A DNA stretch of 64,000 nt from Promicromonospora soli (GTDB taxonomy: Bacteria; Actinomycetota; Actinomycetes; Actinomycetales; Cellulomonadaceae). The notes under the pieces are model-generated. The model had not been told where the DNA came from and ran no database searches. It saw nothing but the letters and a program-made list of their open reading frames with translations. The stretch covers positions 394,211 to 458,210 of the forward strand of contig NZ_BNAS01000005.1 in the NCBI RefSeq assembly GCF_014653785.1, read 5' to 3'. This document shows, piece by piece, positions 37,123-45,917 of this stretch. The translations under genes and the position numbers were made by a program. Position 1 is the stretch's first letter; the number at the start of each line of letters is the position of its first letter.

Positions 37123-37193
37123 GATCTCGACGGGCTCGACCACGGTAGACGGGCTCGACCACCGGCGGTCGAGCACCGGTGGTCGAGCCCGTC
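37123..37193. repeat. Dispersed CTCGACGGGCTCGACC repeat with an 18-bp perfect inverted repeat
   Basis: GACGGGCTCGACCACCGG (37148-37165) pairs perfectly with its reverse complement at 37176-37193, with a 10-base loop. A further partial direct copy lies at 37123-37142. It sits just past the chitinase stop and may act as its terminator. Related copies occur in tilS, in the MocR-type gene and before the oxidase gene. Confidence 0.75.
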
Positions 37194-37200
37194 GAGACGG

Positions 37201-38691
37201 TCAGTCCTCGTCCGGCGGCTCGGTCGGCTCCACCTCGGGGGCTTCCACGGGACCCGCCTTGCCGGTCCCGAGCACGCCCTGCAGCGCGCCGGTGAGCTCG
37301 CCGGAGCGGTCGCCCGACAGCTCCCACCACATTGCTCCGCCGAGGCCCTGCTCGCGGATGTACGCCGCCTTCGTGGTCACTGACTGCGCGCTGTCGTAGG
37401 ACCACCAGTTCGTGCCGTCGTACCGCCAGGCGGCCCCGAGGTCGGCGTCGTAGTGCTCGGTGCCGACATTCTTGACCAGGTCGTAGTCGTCGATCCCGGC
37501 CTCGTACAGGCCGGGGGCAGCGCCCGTCGCCCCGCTCCACGGGTCGGACGACGTCACGCCGGTCCAGCCGCGGCCGTACATGGCGAGGCCGAGGCCGAGC
37601 TGCTCGGCGGGGACGCCGGCATCGAGGTAGTTCTGCACGGCGAGGTCAGCGCTGTACTGCCCCGGCCGCGGGTCTGCGGGGTCGCCGTACAGGTTGCCCT
37701 GGTGGCCGGCGAGGTCCGCGTCCCAGGCGCCGTGCAGGTCGTAGCCCTGGACGTTGCCGAAGTCGAGGGACTCGAAGATCTCGGGGTCGTTCCAGCCGCC
37801 CGACTCGATGTCAGCGGGGTTGGCCGGGAGGAAGGCCGACAGGAGGTAGTCCCTGTGCGTCTTCCTGCCGAGCGCGTCGAGCTGCTGCCGGAACTCGGCG
37901 AGCAGCAGCTTGAAGTTCTCGCGGTCGTTCACGGGGTCCACGTGATTGCCCTCGGCCCCGTTGAGCGAGCCGGGCCACTCCCAGTCGATGTCGAACCCGT
38001 CGAACACGCCGGCTGCCGCGCCCGGGCCGCCGCGCCCGTCGATGACCGGCAGGTTGCCCTTGATGAACACGTCGATGCAGCTCGACACGAACTTCTCGCG
38101 CGAGGCGTCCGTGGCGGCAGCCAGCGAGAAGTTCTTGGACCAGGTCCACCCGCCGATCGACATCAGGACCTTGAGGTCCGGGTGCTTCGCCTTGAGCTGC
38201 TTGAACTGGTTGAACGAACCGGCCAATGGCTGGTCCCAGGTGTCCGCCACGCCCGAGACCGAGCTGGCGGCCGTGTAGCCCATGCCGTAGTCGGCCCAGG
38301 CGTCGCCCGCGCCGTCGGACCCGTCGGGGCCGGGGCCGTTCCCCTTGTTCGCCTCGAAGCACTCGAGGCGCTCGTTGTGGATGTTCGCGAACGCGTAGTT
38401 GACGTGGGTCAGCTCGTCCGCCACGCCGGACGTATCAAGCTGCTTGGCCTGGTAGCCGCGCCCGTACACGCCCCACTGGGTGAAGTAGCCGACGCTGCGG
38501 AAGCCGTTGATAGCGGAGTCGCCGGCGTCGGCGGACTTCGCGGGCTTGGGCTTGGCCTCGGCCGCGTCCGCCTCGGACAGGCTCGCACCTGCCACGGCGG
38601 CGGAGGCTGCCACGGCGAGCGCGGCGGCCCCCGCGAGGATTCCTCGGGTGAGCCGTCTCGTGCCCGACGGCCGAGCGTAGGTCGGTCCCAT
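37201..38691 (-). CDS. Secreted GH18 chitinase
   Basis: A 496-residue exported glycoside hydrolase family 18 enzyme that cleaves chitin. A signal peptide (residues about 12-40) is followed by the TIM barrel: SVGYFTQWGVYGRGYQ, LMSIGGWTWSKNF, the catalytic FDGFDIDWEWPG (DxxDxDxE complete), and the QGYDLHGAWD and GGAMWWELSGD strands near the end. No carbohydrate-binding module is present; the tail after residue 475 is Pro/Glu-rich. The gene is divergent from a LuxR-type regulator across 153 bases. Confidence 0.94.
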   Translation of the reverse strand: MGPTYARPSGTRRLTRGILAGAAALAVAASAAVAGASLSEADAAEAKPKPAKSADAGDSAINGFRSVGYFTQWGVYGRGYQAKQLDTSGVADELTHVNYAFANIHNERLECFEANKGNGPGPDGSDGAGDAWADYGMGYTAASSVSGVADTWDQPLAGSFNQFKQLKAKHPDLKVLMSIGGWTWSKNFSLAAATDASREKFVSSCIDVFIKGNLPVIDGRGGPGAAAGVFDGFDIDWEWPGSLNGAEGNHVDPVNDRENFKLLLAEFRQQLDALGRKTHRDYLLSAFLPANPADIESGGWNDPEIFESLDFGNVQGYDLHGAWDADLAGHQGNLYGDPADPRPGQYSADLAVQNYLDAGVPAEQLGLGLAMYGRGWTGVTSSDPWSGATGAAPGLYEAGIDDYDLVKNVGTEHYDADLGAAWRYDGTNWWSYDSAQSVTTKAAYIREQGLGGAMWWELSGDRSGELTGALQGVLGTGKAGPVEAPEVEPTEPPDED

Positions 38692-38844
38692 GTGCGTCCC
38701 TCTCGTCTGCGGCCCGGTTGGCCGGCATCCCCTAAAGTAAGGACACCTTGCATAACCGGGAATGAGGGAAAACCCTTACGTACGTAGTGCGCACGCCCGA
38801 GAAGGCCATACTTGCGAGCACCGTGAACGAATCCGGGAGGCTGG
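38692..38844. promoter_or_regulatory. Divergent promoter region chitinase / LuxR regulator
   Basis: The region is more A/T-rich than its neighbours. It contains an AAGG-ACA-CCTT inverted repeat (38738-38750 area) on the chitinase side, and the perfect palindrome TACGTACGTA at 38777-38786. Either could be an operator. Promoter boxes are not clear enough to assign. Confidence 0.4.
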
Positions 38845-40911
38845 ATGACCGCGCCGCCGCAGCAAGTCGTCTTTCGGCTCCCCCTCGGTGACCGAACCGT
38901 GGCACCCCACGTGGCGTGCGAGCTCACGCGAATGGTGGGTGACGAACCGGGATGTGTGGACCAGACAGCCCGGATGCTCGACGGAGAGCACCTCCGCGGG
39001 ACGGCACTGCTGCCGGACCCGCTGCCTGCCGCGCGTGCCGTCCGAGAGGCCGTGGGCCCGCTCGACCTCGACGACGACGCACGCCGCGTGCTGCTCGTCG
39101 CCGCCGTCGCCGTGACGGACCGCACCGAAGTGCTGCTCGCCGCGTCGGGCACCGACATCGACACGCTGATGGCCGGCCCTGCCGGACGGCACCTACATCT
39201 CGTGGGCGGCCGGTTCCGGTTCCACCATCCGCGCATCCGCTCGGTGGTGCACGAGGACGCCGACCTCGCCACCCGCACGGCCGCCCACGTCGCGCTGGCC
39301 GACGTGCACCGCAAGGCCGACGAGCCGCTCGTCGCCATCTGGCACACGGCCCTGTGCACGCTCGCGGGCGATCCCCTGCTCGCAGACGGCCTGGTCGAGC
39401 TCGCCGAGCAGCACCTCGCCCGCGGCGACGTCCACCGCGCGCACGAGGTCGCCCGGGAAGCTGCGAGCCACGGCACCGACGCGGTGCGGGCGCGCGCCTT
39501 CGCGGTGGCGGGCCGGGCCGCGCTGTGGGCGGGGCACGTGCACGACGCCGTCGCGCACCTCCGCCGCGCCACCAGTCACGTCGATTCCTCCGCCGGCGGC
39601 GTGGGCGGCGCCGCCCGTTCGCTCGGCATCGCGCTCGCCCTCCTGGACGGCCGGCCCGACGCCGTCGTCGCCGAGGACGCCTCCGGACCGGACCGCGCGG
39701 CGATCGCCGCCGCCCGCAAGACGCTCCGCCTGCTCGACGGCAGACCCGGCGAGGCCGCCGCCGTCCTCTCCGAGGTCGCGGAGCTGGCCCCCGCACGCCC
39801 GGCAGGCTGGTGGTTCGACGGCCCCTCCGACGCCATGACCCCGCTCGCCGAGGCGCACCTCCGCGTGGCCCAGTCGTACCTGGCGCTGCGCCTCGGCGAC
39901 ATCACCGAGGCGGCTTCGGTGCTCGACGACGCCGTCGGACGCCTACCCGTGGCCCTCGCCTTCGGCGGGCTCGGGATAGCACTCGCGCGCCGCCTGGACC
40001 TGGTCCGGGACGGGCACCTGAGCCTGCCGACCGCTGCGCTCGAGGCGTCGGTGCGCGGGCAGGTCGCGCCGGTGGTGCGTGCGGCCACGCTCGGCGACCG
40101 CGCCCAGACCGCCGCGTTCGACGGGCGCTGGGCCGAGGCCGCGACGCTGCTCGGGCTCGCGGCCGAGCGCGGCGGCGACGAGCTACGCCGTCTCTGGCTG
40201 CCCACTCCCGACCCGGTGGAGCTGCTGGTGCTCGCCGGCCAGGACCGCACCGCCCGCCGCTCGCACGAACGCCTGCGGCTCCGCGTGCTGCCGCCCGTAA
40301 GTTTGGGCGACGTGGGCGCCGCGGGCCCCTCCGGCGGACCGGTGCGGCGGCGTGGGCTCGACCTCGCGCGCGCCGAGCTCGCCCTCGCCGATGCGTCAGG
40401 GATCAGCAGAGCACGGGAGCGGGCCGTCGAGGCGTCCCTCCGGGTGGGCTCCACGTTCGAACGCGGGCTCACCGAGCTGGTCGCCGCCCGCGCCTTCGCC
40501 CGCCTCGGCTTGCCCGGCGACGCTGCGGCACACCTGCTCGGCGCCCATGAGCTGTTCGAGGAGTCCGGCGCGAAGGCGTGGGAGCGCATCGCCGAGCGGG
40601 CGCTGCAGGCGCCGGGCCTGGTGCCCGATCCGTTCCCCGGGCCGGCACCGGGCGAGACTCCGGGCGAGGCGACGGGAGGGGCCGCCGCCGCCGGCGTCGG
40701 GCAGGAGGAGCCGTGCGGGCAGTGGGCCGACGTGCTCACCGAGCGCGAGCTCGACGTCGCGCGGCTCGTGGTGCAGGGCCGGACGAACCGGCAGGTCGCC
40801 GCGAACCTCTACGTGTCGGTCCGCACCGTGGAGGTGCACCTGGGGCGGGTCTTCCGCAAGCTCGGGGTGCGCTCCCGCACGGAGCTGGCGGTGCTGGCGC
40901 TCCGGGGCTAG
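38845..40911 (+). CDS. LuxR-type transcriptional regulator, large, without visible ATPase motif
   Basis: A 688-residue regulator. The last 65 residues are a LuxR/FixJ helix-turn-helix (LTERELDVARLVVQGRTNRQVAANLYVSVRTVEVHLGRVFRKLGVRSRTELAVLALRG). The long N-terminal part is Ala/Leu-rich and helical (e.g. LVELAEQHLARGDVHRAHEVAREA), like the TPR-type region of LAL/MalT regulators. No Walker A or B motif is visible, so it resembles a LAL protein that has lost its NTPase domain. The start has GGGAGG upstream. Divergence from the chitinase gene suggests, but does not show, that it regulates it. Confidence 0.82.
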   Translation: MTAPPQQVVFRLPLGDRTVAPHVACELTRMVGDEPGCVDQTARMLDGEHLRGTALLPDPLPAARAVREAVGPLDLDDDARRVLLVAAVAVTDRTEVLLAASGTDIDTLMAGPAGRHLHLVGGRFRFHHPRIRSVVHEDADLATRTAAHVALADVHRKADEPLVAIWHTALCTLAGDPLLADGLVELAEQHLARGDVHRAHEVAREAASHGTDAVRARAFAVAGRAALWAGHVHDAVAHLRRATSHVDSSAGGVGGAARSLGIALALLDGRPDAVVAEDASGPDRAAIAAARKTLRLLDGRPGEAAAVLSEVAELAPARPAGWWFDGPSDAMTPLAEAHLRVAQSYLALRLGDITEAASVLDDAVGRLPVALAFGGLGIALARRLDLVRDGHLSLPTAALEASVRGQVAPVVRAATLGDRAQTAAFDGRWAEAATLLGLAAERGGDELRRLWLPTPDPVELLVLAGQDRTARRSHERLRLRVLPPVSLGDVGAAGPSGGPVRRRGLDLARAELALADASGISRARERAVEASLRVGSTFERGLTELVAARAFARLGLPGDAAAHLLGAHELFEESGAKAWERIAERALQAPGLVPDPFPGPAPGETPGEATGGAAAAGVGQEEPCGQWADVLTERELDVARLVVQGRTNRQVAANLYVSVRTVEVHLGRVFRKLGVRSRTELAVLALRG

Positions 40912-40936
40912 CCGGGCGTCGGTGTGCGGGCCGGAC

Positions 40937-41362
40937 TCAGGCCTCGAGGAGGATCGTCACCGGGCCGTCGCCCGTCAGCTCGACCTGCATGTCGGCGCCG
41001 AACCGCCCGGTCTCGACGGTCAGGCCGCGCTCCCGGAGCGCTGCGACGACGGCGTCCACGAGGGGCTCCGCGACCGGCCCGGGCGCCGCCTGGTTCCACG
41101 TGGGGCGGCGCCCCTTGCGGGCGTCGCCGTAGAGCGTGAACTGGCTGACGACGAGCACCGGCGCGCCGACGTCGGCCACGGACTTCTCGTCGTGCAGGAT
41201 CCGCAGCTCGGCGATCTTGCGGGCGATGATCTCGACCTGGGCGGGGCCGTCGTCGTGCGTGATGCCGACCAGCGCCACGATGCCGGGCTTGTCGATGGCG
41301 CCGACCACCTCGCCGTCGACCACCACCGACGCCCGGATGACGCGCTGGAGGACCGCCCTCAT
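40937..41362 (-). CDS. dtd: D-aminoacyl-tRNA deacylase
   Basis: Removes D-amino acids (and Gly) mischarged on tRNA. The 141-residue protein has the [12 protein letters not shown] active-site motif and the second motif NQAAPGP, plus [11 protein letters not shown] at the C-terminus. Typical DTD length is about 145. The ATG overlaps the stop of the asparaginase gene (ATGA), so the two are coupled. It is the last gene of the unit DUF2516-asparaginase-dtd. Confidence 0.95.
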   Translation of the reverse strand: MRAVLQRVIRASVVVDGEVVGAIDKPGIVALVGITHDDGPAQVEIIARKIAELRILHDEKSVADVGAPVLVVSQFTLYGDARKGRRPTWNQAAPGPVAEPLVDAVVAALRERGLTVETGRFGADMQVELTGDGPVTILLEA

Positions 41363-42381
41363 CGGCGGCCCTCGATGTACGCGTCGGCGAAGACTGCCCG
41401 GACCTCCCCGACCGGACGCCCGCCGCCGAGCACCGGCACGCGGCCCAGCCCGTCGAGCCCGCCCGGGTACACGCCCGGCAGGCCGGCCGCGCCCGCAGCG
41501 CGCAGGGCGGCGGCGAGGATCACGGGGCGAGCCCGGGCCGAGCCGTCGAGCACCTTGAACGCGATGGCTGATCCGTCGGGCAGCCCGGCGGCGTAGACGC
41601 CCTCGGCGCCGTCCTTCGCGACCAGGCCGGGCACGGCCTCCATCGCGAGCGTGACGTCGCGGCCGGTGCCGCCCACCATCTCGGGGTGCGCCGAGATCGC
41701 GCGGCCGGCGCGCGCCTCGTGCGAGCGGACGTCGACGGTGGGCGCGGCGCCCAGGATCGAGAACGCACGCGCCAGGCCGAGCAGCGTCGTGGAGAACAGG
41801 GGCGCGCCGCAGCCGTCGACCGTGGTGCGCATGACCACCTCGGCGTCGCCGGTCATCTCGAGGACGGTGCTACGGATGGCCCGCTGCAACGGATGCTCGG
41901 CCGAGAGGTACGTCTGGATGTCCCAGCCCTGCGTGAGGCAGGTCGCGAGCATGGCCGCGTGCTTGCCCGAGCAGTTCTGCGCGAGGGACGCCGGACCCGG
42001 CCCGCCGTTGTGCGGCGCCATGTGCCACTCGAGCGCGGCCGGCGGGTACAGCGGCAGGTCGGGCGTGTTCTGCAGGGCGCCCGAGCCCATGCCCACCGAC
42101 CCGAGGATCTGCAGCACGCCCTCCAGGTGGGCGGGCTCACCGTTGTGGCTCGCGGCGGCGAGCGCCACCAGGCGGTCCGGCAGCTCCAGGCCGGCGCGGA
42201 GCATCGCGACCAGCTGCACCGGCTTCAGCGACGACCGCGGCCAGATCAGCGTGGTCGGGTTGCCCACCTGGACCACCGGCCGGCCGGACGGGTCGAGCAC
42301 GACGAGGTGCCCCAGGTGCACCGACTCCACGAGGTCGCCGCGGATCACCTCGGCCAGCGGCGCCGCCTCGTGCGCGGTCAC
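41359..42381 (-). CDS. Asparaginase (AnsA-II-like, COG4448)
   Basis: A 340-residue asparaginase of the actinobacterial/rhizobial type, not the classical type I/II fold. Its motifs are [45 protein letters not shown] and GCGAPLF, with [13 protein letters not shown] further on. It converts asparagine to aspartate and ammonia, probably in the cytoplasm, as no signal peptide is seen. The GTG start overlaps the DUF2516 stop by four bases (GTGA), and its own stop overlaps dtd. Confidence 0.9.
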   Translation of the reverse strand: MTAHEAAPLAEVIRGDLVESVHLGHLVVLDPSGRPVVQVGNPTTLIWPRSSLKPVQLVAMLRAGLELPDRLVALAAASHNGEPAHLEGVLQILGSVGMGSGALQNTPDLPLYPPAALEWHMAPHNGGPGPASLAQNCSGKHAAMLATCLTQGWDIQTYLSAEHPLQRAIRSTVLEMTGDAEVVMRTTVDGCGAPLFSTTLLGLARAFSILGAAPTVDVRSHEARAGRAISAHPEMVGGTGRDVTLAMEAVPGLVAKDGAEGVYAAGLPDGSAIAFKVLDGSARARPVILAAALRAAGAAGLPGVYPGGLDGLGRVPVLGGGRPVGEVRAVFADAYIEGRR

Positions 42382-42704
42382 CAGCCGCCCTGCGGACCGC
42401 GCGGCTTGTTGCCCGTGCCGTACGGCTGCAGGCGGGGACGCACGTCCGCCCAGTAGATGATGGCGGGGACCACCGCGATCACGTTGAGGAAGGAGTCCGC
42501 CGTGAAGTAGCTCGGCGGCAGCCCCAGCAGGCCGAAGGCGGCCGCGGCACCGAGGATCGCGAGCCAGATCGGCTTCGAGAGCTTGCCCTCGGACTTGTAG
42601 GCGTGAGCAGGGCGGCGTATCGCGTCGACCAGGGCGACCACCTGGACCGCGAAGACGATGAGACCCAGCCCGATGAACACGAACTGTTGGAGAGCTCCGA
42701 ACAC
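42378..42704 (-). CDS. DUF2516 membrane protein
   Basis: A 108-residue protein with two to three membrane segments (FVFIGLGLIVFAVQVVALVDAI, ILGAAAAFGLLGL, LNVIAVVPAIIYW). It matches the actinobacterial DUF2516 pattern, including RPAHAYKSEGKLSKPIWLAILG. Function unknown. GTG start with TAGGCT six bases upstream. It opens the DUF2516-asparaginase-dtd unit. Confidence 0.85.
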   Translation of the reverse strand: MFGALQQFVFIGLGLIVFAVQVVALVDAIRRPAHAYKSEGKLSKPIWLAILGAAAAFGLLGLPPSYFTADSFLNVIAVVPAIIYWADVRPRLQPYGTGNKPRGPQGGW

Positions 42705-42710
42705 GGGACG

Positions 42711-42716
42711 AGCCTA
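42711..42716 (-). promoter_or_regulatory. -10 box for leaderless DUF2516 gene
   Basis: TAGGCT on the minus strand, six bases before the GTG start. No Shine-Dalgarno sequence is visible. Confidence 0.5.
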
Positions 42717-42779
42717 CGGCACCAGGGAGGTGAATCCGCTGGGCACTGTCCTGGCTGGCGTCAGTGCCAGCCCGGGCGG

Positions 42780-43895
42780 CTACAGCTCCGGCAGCGCGTC
42801 CCGCGCGTCGCCCGGCGAGACCCCGGCGGCCTCCAGCGCGTCCACGACGGGCGACCGCAGGAGCATCACCAGCGACTGCACCTGCCAGTCGCCCTCGCCC
42901 ACGGTCCGCGGGTCCACCTGGGCGGCCACGGTGGTCAGCGCGTCGCGCCCGCGCGCGCCGTCGCCCCCGGAGCCGACGTCGGACGCGAGGAGCCGCACGC
43001 CCGACGCGAAGCCACCGACCAGCCCGGCCACCGGCTCGACGTCGTGGTCGCCCTCGAGCACGGGAAGCACGCGCCGGGCGAGGACCCGCACCGACCGCAT
43101 CGTCCGGTCGACGAGCACGGCCTGCTCCTCCAGCCGGCCGAGCTCGCCGCGGTGCACCCGGCCCACGGAGATCCGGGCCAGCTCGCGTGCGCCGCGCGCG
43201 GCCTCCTGCCACTCGGCGAGCACCGGCTCGGAGGCCCGTCCGCGCACGAGGGCGGCACGGACGTCGTCCTGGTCGCGCGAGCGCAGGCCGCGGGCGAGCG
43301 TCTCCAGGGTCTCGGCGAGCTCGGTCACCGCCCGCTCGGCCAGCGCGCGGGGGCGGCGCCGGGTGTCGCCGGGCGTGAGCAGCGCGACGAGCAGGGCGAT
43401 GCTGCCGCCGATCAGGGCGTCCGTCCACCGCCCGAGCGGCCCGCCGGAAACCGACGGCAGGCCGACGACGATGATCGCCTGCACGCCCGCCTGCGTGACC
43501 AGGAGCGCGCCCCGGTCGATGAACCGCGCCGCGACCGCCGCGATGAACAGCACCACGGTGAGCTGCCACCAGCCCGACCCGATCAGGTGCACGATCAGGT
43601 CGCCCAGGCCGACGCCGACGGCCACGCCCACGGCCATCTCGGACACCCTGCGCACGTCGCGCTGCGCGGTGAACCCGAGGCAGACCCACGCCGCGATCGC
43701 CGCGAAGAAGGGCTGCTCGTGCCCCAGCGCATACCGCGCCACCAGGTAGGCGACGCCGGCGGCGAGCGACGCCTGCGCAATCGGGATCAGGCCGGCCCGG
43801 GCCCTCGTCCACCCCTGCCGCACGCGGGTGCGCAGCATGAGCGTGCGCATGGCCTGCTGCCACATCTCGTCGGCCGAGCCTGGCAATGAGGTCAC
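42780..43895 (-). CDS. FUSC family (aromatic acid exporter-like) membrane protein
   Basis: A 371-residue protein with an N-terminal membrane half of about five helices (AGLIPIAQASLAAGVAYLVA, AVGVAVGVGLGDLIVHLIG, LTVVLFIAAVAARF, IGGSIALLVALLTPG) and a soluble helical C-terminal half with the RALAERAVTELAETLETLARGL stretch. This is the layout of the FUSC/ArAE half-transporter group. Substrate unknown. A GTG start is used; about 40 bases separate it from ygfZ upstream. Confidence 0.82.
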   Translation of the reverse strand: MTSLPGSADEMWQQAMRTLMLRTRVRQGWTRARAGLIPIAQASLAAGVAYLVARYALGHEQPFFAAIAAWVCLGFTAQRDVRRVSEMAVGVAVGVGLGDLIVHLIGSGWWQLTVVLFIAAVAARFIDRGALLVTQAGVQAIIVVGLPSVSGGPLGRWTDALIGGSIALLVALLTPGDTRRRPRALAERAVTELAETLETLARGLRSRDQDDVRAALVRGRASEPVLAEWQEAARGARELARISVGRVHRGELGRLEEQAVLVDRTMRSVRVLARRVLPVLEGDHDVEPVAGLVGGFASGVRLLASDVGSGGDGARGRDALTTVAAQVDPRTVGEGDWQVQSLVMLLRSPVVDALEAAGVSPGDARDALPEL

Positions 43896-43938
43896 GGAGG
43901 CATCTTCGCACCCAGGTCCCGGCCCGGACGCCGACGGC

Positions 43939-45090
43939 TCAGATCAGGCTGCCCGGTCCACGCAGGCCAGGGGTCAGCGGGCCGTGCGACTCCGGGCGGT
44001 CGACCGACATGCCGTCCCCCGGGACCACGATCTCCTGTGCCGCCGACACCTCGATGGCCTGCCCCGAGATCTCGCCGGACACCATGAGCTCCGCGTCCTC
44101 GGGGACGTTGCGCTTGAGCACGGCAAGGCCGATCGGCCCCAGCTCGTGATGGCGGGCCATCGAGGTGAGCGTCCCGACGACCTTGCCTTCTCCGCCGTCC
44201 GACGCCGGGAGGCGCACCTCAGCGCCCGCCTCCGGGAGCAGGTGCTGCGAACCGTCGAGGTGCAGCATGACGAGCCGGCGCGGCGGGCGGCCGAGGTTGT
44301 GTACCCGCGCGACCGTCTCCTGGCCCCGGTAGCAGCCCTTGTTGATGTGGACCGCGGTACGCAGCCAGTCCAGCTCGTGCGGGATGGTGCGGTTGTCGAC
44401 CTCGCGCGCGAACCGCGGGCGCCATGCCTCGACGCGCAGGGCCTCAGTGGCCCAGGTGCCGGCGAGCGGCCAGCCGGCGGACTCGCGGGCCGCGACCTCG
44501 GCCTCAAGGTCGGCGCGGGGCACCAGCACGAGCCGCCACGGGCGCGCCGCGCCGGGGTGCTCGGACTCGGGCGGCCCGTACCGGGTGCCACCAGCGAGCA
44601 CGTTCGGCCAGGCGTCGTGCCAGGTCACGGGCTCACCCTCGATACCGTCCGCGGCCACGGGCTCGCCGATCGCCGCCCACTGCTCCGTGGCGTCCGTGAT
44701 CTCGACGCGGAGCATGAACTTCATCCTCATCAGCCAGCTGGCCAAGGCCGGCGCCGACTCACGCTCGGTGATCAGCCACGTGGCCTCGCCGTCGTCCACC
44801 ACGCCTGCCGCGTGCTCGATGTGGCCCTGCGGCGACAGCACGAGCAGCTCCGTGCTGACCCGGGGCGCCAGGCCCTCGAGCTGCTGGGAGGTGATCGAGT
44901 GCAGCCAGCTCAGCCGGTCCGGCCCGGCGACGCGGACGATCCCGAGGTGCGACTGGTCGACCACCGCCCCGCCGCGCGACAGTGCGCGCTGCTCGGCCGT
45001 GGGGTCGCCGTAGTGCCATGCGACGCCGGCGTCGGGGCCGGCGGCGGCAACCGCGCCACGGCGGCTCAACAGGGGGCTCTCGTAATCCAT
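43939..45090 (-). CDS. ygfZ: Folate-binding protein YgfZ (Fe-S cluster maintenance)
   Basis: A 383-residue member of the GcvT-like family that helps repair or assemble certain Fe-S proteins using folate. The diagnostic KGCYRGQETVAR motif is present, along with QSHLGIVRVAGPDRLSWLHSITSQ at the N-terminus. An ATG with GAGGTGAGC directly upstream gives the start; the in-frame GTG at 45096 is part of that box. It is followed on the minus strand by FUSC and preceded by the heme-barrel gene. Confidence 0.9.
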   Translation of the reverse strand: MDYESPLLSRRGAVAAAGPDAGVAWHYGDPTAEQRALSRGGAVVDQSHLGIVRVAGPDRLSWLHSITSQQLEGLAPRVSTELLVLSPQGHIEHAAGVVDDGEATWLITERESAPALASWLMRMKFMLRVEITDATEQWAAIGEPVAADGIEGEPVTWHDAWPNVLAGGTRYGPPESEHPGAARPWRLVLVPRADLEAEVAARESAGWPLAGTWATEALRVEAWRPRFAREVDNRTIPHELDWLRTAVHINKGCYRGQETVARVHNLGRPPRRLVMLHLDGSQHLLPEAGAEVRLPASDGGEGKVVGTLTSMARHHELGPIGLAVLKRNVPEDAELMVSGEISGQAIEVSAAQEIVVPGDGMSVDRPESHGPLTPGLRGPGSLI

Positions 45091-45144
45091 GCTCACCTCA
45101 GGTGCAGCGTTGTGGGCGGGCGGGGCATTCCCCGCCCGCGAGAC

Positions 45145-45768
45145 TCACTGCCGGTCCAGCTCCGCCGATGCATACGAGCGCAGCGGCTCGCCGAACGCGG
45201 CGAGCTCCTCCACCCACAGCAGGCGGCCCTGCACCAGGCCGTAGAGCCGCTTCGACGCCCGCACCTCGGACGCCGTGGACGTACGCGCAATCGCGTCCGA
45301 CGCCAGGTCGATCCGTCCGTTGCCGGCGGCGCCGATGTAGACCGTGATGCGCCCCGAGGCGTCGGCCGTGAGCACCTCGAGCGCGTGCTTGTCGTCCTCG
45401 AGGCCGTCGGGCCGGTCCGTGGACACGCGCCAGTAGCCCGTCTCGGTGGACCAGACGGTGCCGGCCGTCACGACGTCGGGGATCTCGGCGGTCTCCGGGA
45501 GCTCGGCAGCGGCATCGGTCGGGTCCGGCACGGGGGCGGGCCACTCGCCTTCGCCCGGCAGCTTGTCCGGGACGACGTCCTCGAGCACCCGCAGCGTGGA
45601 CTCGAACCGCAGGTACGGGCCGCCGTCGTGGTCGAAGACCAGGTCCTGCACGAACGTCTTCTTGCCGATGCTCGGGTACTCGATCACACCCTCGCCGCGC
45701 CACCGGCCCACCAGCCAGGCCAGCGGATACACCTCGGGCGAGAGGCCGTCAGGGAACGTGAACGTCAT
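45145..45768 (-). CDS. FABP-like heme-binding beta-barrel protein (nitrobindin family)
   Basis: A 207-residue ten-stranded beta-barrel of the nitrobindin/DUF1794 family. The signature GRWRGEGVIEYPSI is near the N-terminus, and LRFESTLRVLEDVVPD and GYWRVSTDRPDGL are typical. Family members bind ferric heme and can isomerise peroxynitrite. The start codon overlaps the stop of the upstream 37-residue membrane peptide by one base (TGATG), so translation is coupled. Confidence 0.9.
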   Translation of the reverse strand: MTFTFPDGLSPEVYPLAWLVGRWRGEGVIEYPSIGKKTFVQDLVFDHDGGPYLRFESTLRVLEDVVPDKLPGEGEWPAPVPDPTDAAAELPETAEIPDVVTAGTVWSTETGYWRVSTDRPDGLEDDKHALEVLTADASGRITVYIGAAGNGRIDLASDAIARTSTASEVRASKRLYGLVQGRLLWVEELAAFGEPLRSYASAELDRQ

Positions 45769-45881
45769 CAGCGCTGGCCGGTGTACAGCTTGTAGACGAC
45801 GTAGCCGGCGAACCAGGCGACCGCCACGGCGACGGCGACGATGAGGCCGGTGAAGATGAGCTCAAGGGCATGGATCGACAT
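45768..45881 (-). CDS. 37-residue single-span membrane peptide coupled to the heme-barrel gene
   Basis: A very short gene: M-S-I-H-A-L-E-L-I-F-T-G followed by a continuous hydrophobic span (LIVAVAVAVAWFAGYVVY) and the tail KLYTGQR. Its TGA shares a base with the ATG of the heme-barrel gene. The full membrane span, the coupling and the lack of other use of this DNA support it being real. Function unknown; it could anchor or regulate its neighbour, which is inference. Confidence 0.6.
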   Translation of the reverse strand: MSIHALELIFTGLIVAVAVAVAWFAGYVVYKLYTGQR

Positions 45882-45904
45882 GGTGCCCAGCCTAGCCTCC
45901 GGCT

Positions 45905-45910
45905 TACAGT
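45905..45910 (+). promoter_or_regulatory. -10 box for leaderless DsrE-like gene
   Basis: TACAGT seven bases before the ATG at 45918, with no ribosome binding site. Confidence 0.5.
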
Positions 45911-45917
45911 CAGCGGC

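Noticed and set aside
38720..38760. DtxR/IdeR iron box in front of the chitinase gene
   Set aside because: The AAGG-ACA-CCTT repeat is too short and too far from the iron-box consensus.
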